From NCBI GenBank assembly GCA_903930085.1, contig CAIYXD010000118.1, positions 1 through 5,136 on the forward strand: 5,136 nt of DNA, read 5' to 3'. This stretch comes from an uncultured Flavobacteriia bacterium. Its GTDB lineage: Bacteria; Bacteroidota; Bacteroidia; Flavobacteriales_D; Crocinitomicaceae. A program made the position numbers and the translations under genes. Positions 1-5,136 of the stretch are shown here, in pieces (position 1 is the stretch's first letter; the number at the start of each line of letters is the position of its first letter). The notes under the pieces were generated by a model, which saw only the letters and a program-made list of their open reading frames with translations, did no database searches and was not told the DNA's origin.

Positions 1-477
1 ATCCAATACTTGTTCTTTAACATTTAATTCTACGAAGCGGTCAAACTTTTCCTTCTCATCGGTAATTTTATTCAATTCCTTGTGGTGAAAACGGTAAACA
101 TCTTTGATGTGTCTAATCCAATTATCAATCAGCCCAAAATGCTTATTTGTGAGAGCGGCTTGAACACCTCCGCATCCGTAATGTCCGCAGACAATTACAT
201 GTTTTACACGCAAAACATTAATCGCATAATCCAATACACTCAGCATGCTCATATCGGTATGTATAACCATATTTGCGATGTTTCTGTGCACGAATACTTC
301 TCCTGGAGGAGCTCCAATTATTTCATTCGCTGGAACGCGACTATCAGAGCAACCGATCCACAAAAGAGGCGGTTCTTGACCTTTGGATAATTTTGTGAAA
401 AATTGCGGGTCTTTGTCTAATTGTTTTGCGACCCATTCTTTATTGTTTTCAATTAATTGCTTGTAATATGTTTCCAT
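1..477 (-). CDS. Beta-carbonic anhydrase (type II-like), 3' end cut by window edge
   Basis: This enzyme interconverts CO2 and bicarbonate with a zinc ion in the cytoplasm. The visible 159 codons run from an ATG at 477 to the left edge without a stop; family members such as E. coli Can and the H. influenzae enzyme are about 220-230 residues, so roughly 60-70 C-terminal residues are missing. The zinc ligands are Cys43, His99 and Cys102, with the Asp45-Arg47 dyad in a CSDSR motif. A VCGHYGCGG motif surrounds the last two ligands, and HRNIAN is at 64-69. Trp40, Val48 and Arg65 match residues of the non-catalytic bicarbonate site of the H. influenzae type II enzyme with a one-residue offset. The start lies 13 bp after the SulP stop, behind an A-rich leader without a Shine-Dalgarno sequence, so the two genes are probably co-transcribed. 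The family call is firm; the subclass is inferred because the C-terminal tyrosine of that site is outside the window. Confidence 0.96.
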   Translation of the reverse strand, partial: METYYKQLIENNKEWVAKQLDKDPQFFTKLSKGQEPPLLWIGCSDSRVPANEIIGAPPGEVFVHRNIANMVIHTDMSMLSVLDYAINVLRVKHVIVCGHYGCGGVQAALTNKHFGLIDNWIRHIKDVYRFHHKELNKITDEKEKFDRFVELNVKEQVLD

Positions 478-490
478 GAGTTTATTTTTT

Positions 491-2068
491 TTAATTTTTT
501 TGAAATGAAATATCAGGGATATTAATGGTCTTTAATTCTATGTTTTTTTCTTTGGCTGTAAATAATTTAAAATTCTGAATGATTTCCAAAACATCATAAT
601 CTATTTCTTTACAGCGCGTTCCGTTTATCGTAAGCAATGTATTTTGGGGTATTTGATTCAATGTTTTTTGAATACCTCCTTTGTTTAAAAAAGTCACTTC
701 TTCAGAAAGATGAATAGTAACTTCGTTCTTACCGTCGCTAACATTTGTTTCTTGGGAAAAATTATTCCGAAAGTTTTTGCGCAGAATATAGAAAATAGAA
801 ATTGCCATACCAATTCCAATACCTCTTAGAAGATCCGTAAATAACACACCGATTATAGTTGCGATGAACGGAATAAATTGTTCAAAACCGAGCGTGTAAA
901 GCTGTTTGTATAATTGAATTTTCGAAAGTTTATATCCAACCATAATCAAAATTGCAGCCAAGGAAGCCAGTGGGATACTATTCAGTAGTTTTGGAATAAA
1001 AAGAATCGTAATCAATAATAGAAAACCATGAAAAATAGTAGAAATATTTGATTTTGCCCCTGCATTAATATTTGCAGAACTTCTTACAATAACTTGAGTT
1101 ACTGGCAAACCACCGAGTAATCCGGAAACAATATTTCCTATTCCTTGTGCTTTTAGTTCACGATTGGTTGGTGTTTGGTGTTTTTCAGGATCAAGTTTAT
1201 CTGTTGCTTCAACGCTCAATAAAGTTTCTAAGCTACCAACAAATGCAATTGTTAACGCTATAATATAGACATTCGGGTTGCTTAAAAAAGAAAAATCTGG
1301 AAAGGATAAGAAAGATAGGACATCTTCGAAAGATTTGGCAACAGGAAGTTCCACAAGGTGTTTTTCGGTGATTGCAAAATTCTTTCCAAAATTAGAAAAA
1401 AGGTAGTTCAGTAAAATTCCAATCGCAACCACAAACAATGCTCCTGGGAGAATCTTAAAAAGTGCGAGTTTTTTCATTCTATTGGTATCAAATAGTATTA
1501 AAATTGCCAAGGAAACCAAAGCTATAAGAATGGAACCGGGATGCAATGCGTTTAATGCATAAAAGATTTCTGAAAATGTGTTGTGCCCATCGGGCTGAAA
1601 GAAAGCTTCATCTCCAAAGAAATCCGCGTCATATCCCATTGCGTGTGGAATTTCTTTCAAAATTAGCGTTAAACCAATCGCGGCCAACATACCTTTGATT
1701 ACGGAAGATGGGAAGTAATTCGCTAAAACCCCCATCCCTAGAAATCCAGCAATTATCTGAATAATCCCGGATAAGACAATTGCAACTAAAAAACCTTCGA
1801 AGCTACCTAAAGTGGTGATGGATGCGATAACGATAGTAATTAGTCCGGCCGCTGGTCCTGAAACGCCAATCCTGCTTTTACTAAAGCTTCCAACTACAAC
1901 TCCCCCAATAACTCCTGCGATAATGCCGGAAAAAATATTTGGCATTCCATGAATTCCTTCGGTATTTGTGGAGGCCAAACCCACGCCAAGACATAATGGC
2001 AAAGCCACTAAAAAAACAACAAGACTTGCCGGAAAATCCGACCGCCAGTTGGAGAATAATTTTTTCAT
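491..2068 (-). CDS. SulP-family inorganic anion transporter with STAS domain, probable bicarbonate transporter
   Basis: This is a 525-residue inner-membrane anion transporter of the SulP (SLC26-like) family, complete in the window. Residues about 10-430 form the hydrophobic transport domain with many membrane segments. It carries the family hallmarks: GPAAG at 71-75, ETLLSVEATDKL at 281-292, and the conserved stretch 302-340 from NRELKAQG through the VRSSAN motif at 328-333. Residues about 448-520 form a cytoplasmic STAS domain; at the position of the phosphorylated serine in anti-sigma antagonists it has Asp490-Tyr491-Asp492, so no such phosphosite is seen there. SulP proteins carry sulfate, bicarbonate or dicarboxylates, and sequence alone does not settle the substrate. 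A beta-carbonic anhydrase starting 13 bp downstream favours bicarbonate; SulP-carbonic anhydrase neighbours and fusions are known in bacteria. The ATG at 2068 begins MKKLFSNW, the usual short cytoplasmic lead-in before the first membrane segment. No Shine-Dalgarno sequence precedes it. Confidence 0.95.
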   Translation of the reverse strand: MKKLFSNWRSDFPASLVVFLVALPLCLGVGLASTNTEGIHGMPNIFSGIIAGVIGGVVVGSFSKSRIGVSGPAAGLITIVIASITTLGSFEGFLVAIVLSGIIQIIAGFLGMGVLANYFPSSVIKGMLAAIGLTLILKEIPHAMGYDADFFGDEAFFQPDGHNTFSEIFYALNALHPGSILIALVSLAILILFDTNRMKKLALFKILPGALFVVAIGILLNYLFSNFGKNFAITEKHLVELPVAKSFEDVLSFLSFPDFSFLSNPNVYIIALTIAFVGSLETLLSVEATDKLDPEKHQTPTNRELKAQGIGNIVSGLLGGLPVTQVIVRSSANINAGAKSNISTIFHGFLLLITILFIPKLLNSIPLASLAAILIMVGYKLSKIQLYKQLYTLGFEQFIPFIATIIGVLFTDLLRGIGIGMAISIFYILRKNFRNNFSQETNVSDGKNEVTIHLSEEVTFLNKGGIQKTLNQIPQNTLLTINGTRCKEIDYDVLEIIQNFKLFTAKEKNIELKTINIPDISFQKN

Positions 2069-2101
2069 TAAATATAAGCTGTAAGTGAGTAATTCTATTT
2101 T

Positions 2102-2461
2102 TTAAATCAAAATAAAAAGTACTCCTTCAGGAGGTGAAAAGGGATTTTGGAAATGAGTGGAGGGTGAAAAAAGTTCAACCCGTTTTTTTGGCAGAAGGTT
2201 TTCTGACTGGAATTTAAAATGTTGGTTACATTCCAATTCTAGCTCTTCCTCCATTAATTCTTGAGAATCTGCATCTGAAAAGCCTTCCGTAAACTGCGAA
2301 AGCTGCAAGTTTTCATCTTCTTCAATTCCATCAATAAAGAAACTGGTTTGCGCATTAACCTGTTGATTTTGGAGTAAAAATCCACCACATAAAAATCCTA
2401 TTTGCCATAAAAAAAGCATCAAAAATAAGGATAAAATAAAATGTCGTTTCTTTTCAGACAT
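2102..2461 (-). CDS. Small exported protein of unknown function with acidic middle region
   Basis: I do not recognise this 119-residue protein. It starts with a charged MSEKKRH and then a strongly hydrophobic stretch at about 8-30, followed by VNA-Q at 35-38. That is a plausible signal peptidase I site, so the mature protein would be about 82 residues in the periplasm or outside; alternatively the stretch is a membrane anchor. Residues 44-78 are very acidic, with 14 Asp/Glu in 35 positions. A basic patch (KKR, 92-94) and a short tail with SPPEG at 109-113 ending in LFILI follow. No lipobox is present. Small exported proteins with a proline-glutamate near the C-terminus are common in Bacteroidota beside transport genes, but the likeness here is only general. 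It lies 51 bp after kbl and 33 bp before the SulP gene in the same direction, so it may be co-transcribed with the transporter. A real gene is likely given the signal-peptide layout and good fit between neighbours. Confidence 0.75.
   Translation of the reverse strand: MSEKKRHFILSLFLMLFLWQIGFLCGGFLLQNQQVNAQTSFFIDGIEEDENLQLSQFTEGFSDADSQELMEEELELECNQHFKFQSENLLPKKRVELFSPSTHFQNPFSPPEGVLFILI
2109..2133 (-). terminator. Weak hairpin plus U-rich run at the end of the small protein gene
   Basis: Read on the minus strand, CTCC and GGAG flank a TGAA loop (2122-2133) and are followed after three bases by a T-rich run, CTTTTTATTTT. This resembles a minimal intrinsic terminator or attenuator lying inside the last codons of the small exported protein gene. 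The stem has only four pairs and the next pair outward fails, so it is unlikely to stop most transcripts; partial attenuation ahead of the transporter gene is the most that can be suggested. Confidence 0.18.
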
Positions 2462-2470
2462 GTGTAAATT

Positions 2471-2482
2471 TAGAAATTTCTA
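2471..2482. repeat. 12-bp perfect palindrome upstream of the small exported protein gene
   Basis: TAGAAATTTCTA is a perfect inverted repeat lying 10 to 21 bases upstream of the ATG at 2461, in the 51-bp gap after kbl. The symmetry ends exactly there, since the next bases outward do not pair. Its place between the possible promoter region and the start codon would suit a dimeric regulator, but no regulator gene is nearby and AT-rich palindromes of this size arise by chance, so an operator role is only a suggestion. Confidence 0.3.
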
Positions 2483-2512
2483 GTATAATAAAAAGGGAAA
2501 AATTCTTTTAGT

Positions 2513-3703
2513 TTAAGAAATTACACCAAGTGCTTTCCCAACCTTAATAAACGCCGCAATTGCTTTGTCTAAATCTTCTTTACTATGTGCTGCAGAAATC
2601 TGCGTTCTGATGCGCGCTTGTCCTTTGGCAACAACAGGGAAGAAGAATCCAATTGCATAAACACCTTCCTCTAGTAATGCATCTGCAAATTTTTGAGAAA
2701 GTGCAGCATCGTAAAGCATAATTGGAACGATTGGAGAATTCCCCGGTTTAATATCAAAACCAGCAGCTAGGATTCTATCTTTAAAGTATTTGGTATTTTC
2801 TTCTAATATATCTCGTAATTCTGTTGTGGAGCTAAGTATCTCGAAAACTTTATTTGATGCTCCAACAATTGCTGGCGCAAGTGAATTTGAAAATAAATAT
2901 GGACGAGAACGTTGACGCAACAGTTCAATAATTTCTTTTTTTCCGGTTGTGTAACCGCCCATCGCGCCACCAAGAGCTTTTCCAAGTGTTCCAGTTATAA
3001 TATCTACTTTTCCTGAAACACCGCAGTGTTCTGGAACGCCACGACCGGTTTTACCAATAAAACCTGCGGAATGGCACTCGTCGCTCATTACAAGTGCATC
3101 GTACTTTTCCGCTAATGCACAAATTTCATCCATTTTTGCAATGTCGCCATCCATAGAGAAAACGCCGTCCGTTACAATTATTCTAAACCGTTGTTCTTGC
3201 GCTTTAATCAATTGCTGCTCCAAATCTGCCATATCAGAATGCTTATATCTGTAGCGATTTGCCTTGCACAAACGAACACCATCAATGATAGAAGCATGGT
3301 TTAATTCGTCCGAAATAATAGCGTCTTCTTCACCAAATAATGGCTCAAAAACTCCGCCGTTTGCATCAAATGCTGCAGCATATAGAATTGTATCTTCTGT
3401 TCCGTAAAAGTCTGCTATTTTTCTTTCTAATTCTTTATGAATATCCTGTGTGCCACAAATAAATCGAACGGAAGACATTCCAAAACCGTGTGTATCCAAT
3501 GTATCTTTCGCAGCTTGAATAACAGCAGGATGCGATGAAAGTCCAAGGTAATTATTTGCACACATAATAACGACTTTTTCGCCAGTATTAATTGTCACAT
3601 TTGCACCTTGAGGAGAAACAATAATGCGTTCTCTTTTATAAATTCCTCCTTCTTGAATGGCATTAATTTCTGCTTGAAGGTATTCTTTCATCTTTCCGTA
3701 CAT
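2513..3703 (-). CDS. kbl: Glycine C-acetyltransferase (2-amino-3-ketobutyrate CoA ligase)
   Basis: This PLP enzyme cleaves 2-amino-3-ketobutyrate with CoA to glycine and acetyl-CoA, the second step of threonine breakdown after threonine dehydrogenase; it can run in reverse. At 396 residues it is full length (E. coli Kbl, 398) and aligns closely along its whole length. Visible landmarks are CANNYLGL at 48-55, SVRFICGTQ at 78-86, NHASIIDGVRLCKA at 135-148 with His136 for stacking on the cofactor, Asp208 in SDECH for the pyridine nitrogen, Lys242 in GTLGKALGG as the Schiff-base lysine, and Arg366 in RIRTQ for the substrate carboxylate. These rank it as Kbl rather than the related BioF, HemA or serine palmitoyltransferase. 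The ATG at 3703 is preferred over Met5, because it gives the usual MYGK start and lies 18 nt below a good -7 element. No tdh partner gene is in the window. The 73-bp gap to the gene upstream suggests its own promoter. Confidence 0.97.
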   Translation of the reverse strand: MYGKMKEYLQAEINAIQEGGIYKRERIIVSPQGANVTINTGEKVVIMCANNYLGLSSHPAVIQAAKDTLDTHGFGMSSVRFICGTQDIHKELERKIADFYGTEDTILYAAAFDANGGVFEPLFGEEDAIISDELNHASIIDGVRLCKANRYRYKHSDMADLEQQLIKAQEQRFRIIVTDGVFSMDGDIAKMDEICALAEKYDALVMSDECHSAGFIGKTGRGVPEHCGVSGKVDIITGTLGKALGGAMGGYTTGKKEIIELLRQRSRPYLFSNSLAPAIVGASNKVFEILSSTTELRDILEENTKYFKDRILAAGFDIKPGNSPIVPIMLYDAALSQKFADALLEEGVYAIGFFFPVVAKGQARIRTQISAAHSKEDLDKAIAAFIKVGKALGVIS

Positions 3704-3776
3704 ACAAATTCGATTTTAGAGCAAATATAAGAAAAGTGAAACGATAAATTTTACAGCTTTGAAAATAGAATCTAGT
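3704..3776 (-). other. Intergenic gap between the DUF5686 gene and kbl
   Basis: These 73 bases are AT-rich and hold the -7 element described above. No stable hairpin with a T run is seen after the DUF5686 stop codon; the best candidate pairs TTTTCA with TG-AAAA across a bulge and is too weak to call. Readthrough into kbl can therefore not be excluded. Confidence 0.5.
3722..3729 (-). promoter_or_regulatory. Bacteroidota -7 promoter element upstream of kbl
   Basis: On the minus strand the octamer TATATTTG matches the Bacteroidota -7 consensus TAnnTTTG at every fixed position. It sits in the 73-bp gap between the DUF5686 gene and kbl, with 18 nt between its last base and the kbl ATG, which would give a short leader of about 10-13 nt. 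No convincing TTTG-like -33 element is seen at the usual distance of about 19 nt, where the sequence is only A/T-rich. Its position in the only sizeable gap before kbl makes it credible, but in AT-rich DNA a chance match is possible. Confidence 0.55.
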
Positions 3777-5136
3777 TTAAAAATTCCATTTCATGTTTCG
3801 ATCATCCATAATTGCGAAGGAAACTTTCCAATCTGCTGTTGGTGAAATTTTATTTCCGTCGGATAGTATTCCATAAACACCAATTCTCAAGCGCCGCTTG
3901 GAAAATTTAAAATTTCGTTCAATACCGCCGATAAGCTCGTAATGTTGCCAATTGAATTCTCGAACATATAACGCGCCAACTCCCATAACTAAACCGATTC
4001 CAGTTTTTTTCATGAAAGGTATTTTATTGATGATTGCTCCGTTGTCGTGGTGAACAAAATGCCCTTCGTAAAAGATATCTTTCGAAGGCAAGGAGGAATC
4101 CAATCCTTGAAACGAGTATAGTGGGTTTGAAAACCAAATTGGATCGCTTCTTCTTTGAAATTTAAAATCAGCCATTTGCAAGTTTTTAGAGCTAAGAAAC
4201 TTCCCTGAAGTTATGTGGTAGGAGGAAGTTCCCAAAGTTCCAATTTTAAACGTTTGCATGACCCCGATTCGAAGGTATTCATGGTCAATATCGCTACCAA
4301 ATATTTTTGGAATTCCGCGTTCATAGGTTGCATAAAAAGTTGGATAACGCGAACCTAAAAGCACTTTTCTGTTGGGTTCCCGCATGTATTTTTGTTTGGG
4401 AGTATACGAAAGTGTAATTTCAGCTACTGCTGCCTGGTAAGTATTAAATTCTGAAGGATCGTTGTTAGGCAATGCTTCATCCAAAATGGTTAGAAATTTA
4501 TATCCTTTCAAACTTCTTCTTTCGGAGAATTCAAAATTTACATCTGCATAGAATCCATTAAATAACTCGTAATCGTTTCCAATAGAACCACTTGTTGTTT
4601 CAATAAAATTTTCGCGTTTGTAAATTTGTGTAATGGCATCGTAACTTCGTATAGCGTCAAAATCGTGTGAAAACGATAATTTTGCAGTTCCGAAATGAAA
4701 TGGATTATACCGATAGCGAAGCCACGTTCTGCCTTTTAGGTCATTATTCATTACGCCAATTGACGTTTCCGTATAAGAATCCAAAGTTCGTTCATCCGCC
4801 CACTTTTTGAAATAATAAAAACTTGGCGCAAATCGAGGTCCAGCGATATAAACTGGGCGTAAAGTTGCTGCTAATGAACTAATTGTCCATTGAGTTCTTT
4901 TGTCTCTATTGCGGTGATCAACTCCAAACCAAAGGACTTTCAATGCAGTAATTTTATTGAAGATCTGATCTACGGAATCAATATATTCTTTTCGGTTATA
5001 ATAATCTCGAATGCTGTCTTTTGCAAGTATGAACGTTTTTTCTTCCTCCGTTAATACTATTGTTCTGCTTTTTCCCCAATAACTGGAATCTTTCTCATAG
5101 GCTTCTTTTTCCGTAACGGCTAATTCATTTCCGAAA
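3777..5136 (-). CDS. DUF5686-family outer-membrane beta-barrel protein, 5' end cut by window edge
   Basis: The frame is open from the right edge to a TAA at 3777, giving 452 visible codons. A TTG at 4943 could be taken as a start, but the 64 codons upstream of it continue the same family sequence (for example FILAKDSIR at 35-43 and DQIFNKIT at 56-63), so it is an internal leucine. Full-length members have about 800-850 residues, with a carboxypeptidase-regulatory-like domain at the N-terminus, which would lie outside the window. Visible landmarks are KVLWFGVDHRNR at 66-77, the alternating polar/aromatic strands expected of a barrel, and the family signature YEGHFVHHDNGAI at 356-368. The chain ends in a phenylalanine after KWN, as expected for outer-membrane barrel insertion. 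The function of the family is unknown. It is separated from kbl by 73 bp and probably belongs to a different transcript. The TonB-dependent receptor family was considered, but no plug domain or TonB box is visible in this part. Confidence 0.9.
   Translation of the reverse strand, partial: FGNELAVTEKEAYEKDSSYWGKSRTIVLTEEEKTFILAKDSIRDYYNRKEYIDSVDQIFNKITALKVLWFGVDHRNRDKRTQWTISSLAATLRPVYIAGPRFAPSFYYFKKWADERTLDSYTETSIGVMNNDLKGRTWLRYRYNPFHFGTAKLSFSHDFDAIRSYDAITQIYKRENFIETTSGSIGNDYELFNGFYADVNFEFSERRSLKGYKFLTILDEALPNNDPSEFNTYQAAVAEITLSYTPKQKYMREPNRKVLLGSRYPTFYATYERGIPKIFGSDIDHEYLRIGVMQTFKIGTLGTSSYHITSGKFLSSKNLQMADFKFQRRSDPIWFSNPLYSFQGLDSSLPSKDIFYEGHFVHHDNGAIINKIPFMKKTGIGLVMGVGALYVREFNWQHYELIGGIERNFKFSKRRLRIGVYGILSDGNKISPTADWKVSFAIMDDRNMKWNF

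Noticed and set aside
82..390. A 102-codon plus-strand open frame
   Set aside because: It lies wholly inside the carbonic anhydrase gene on the other strand, whose catalytic residues are all intact; the plus-strand product has no recognisable features.
448..520. Possible accessory domain fusion at the end of a transporter
   Set aside because: Counted neither as a novel fusion nor as a separate gene: a C-terminal STAS domain is the normal architecture of SulP transporters (the positions that matter are residues 448-520 of the protein encoded at 491-2068).
2069..2076. TATATTTA on the minus strand just before the SulP start, one base from the -7 consensus
   Set aside because: It abuts the ATG, so transcription would begin inside the coding region; it reads better as an A/T-rich leader.
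2129..2157. A perfect Shine-Dalgarno-like AGGAGGTGA on the plus strand followed by an ATG at 2153
   Set aside because: The frame from that ATG stops after four codons, and Bacteroidota rarely depend on such sites; the match is the complement of the codons for Ser-Pro-Pro.
2803..2985. A 60-codon minus-strand open frame
   Set aside because: It overlaps kbl in another frame, where the kbl product is fully conserved, so it is a shadow.

Overview
This AT-rich window carries five genes, all on the minus strand, and reads as ordinary Bacteroidota chromosome, most likely Flavobacteriales. Four things point there: a DUF5686-type outer-membrane protein, a family essentially confined to Bacteroidota; A-rich leaders without Shine-Dalgarno sequences before the genes; a perfect TAnnTTTG (-7) promoter element upstream of kbl; and flavobacterial-looking protein sequences. 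No plus-strand gene, RNA gene, mobile element or CRISPR array is visible.

In transcription order (right to left) the layout is as follows. (1) 5136-3777 holds the C-terminal 452 codons of a DUF5686 outer-membrane barrel protein whose N-terminus lies beyond the right edge. (2) A 73-bp gap carries the likely kbl promoter. (3) 3703-2513 is kbl, glycine C-acetyltransferase (2-amino-3-ketobutyrate CoA ligase), a PLP enzyme of threonine/glycine metabolism. (4) A 51-bp gap contains a 12-bp palindrome. (5) 2461-2102 encodes a small, unrecognised exported protein with an acidic middle. (6) After 33 bp, 2068-491 encodes a SulP-family anion transporter with a C-terminal STAS domain. (7) After only 13 bp, 477-1 encodes a beta-carbonic anhydrase, cut by the left edge.

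The main functional unit is the SulP transporter and the carbonic anhydrase. Their tight spacing suggests one transcript and a joint role in taking up bicarbonate and interconverting it with CO2. The carbonic anhydrase keeps the visible residues of the type II (allosteric, bicarbonate-inhibited) class. The small exported protein just upstream may belong to the same transcript, but its function cannot be read from the sequence. kbl is an enzyme of unrelated function that may share the transcript or only the orientation. No clearly new system is seen; the small acidic exported protein next to the bicarbonate module is the least explained item.
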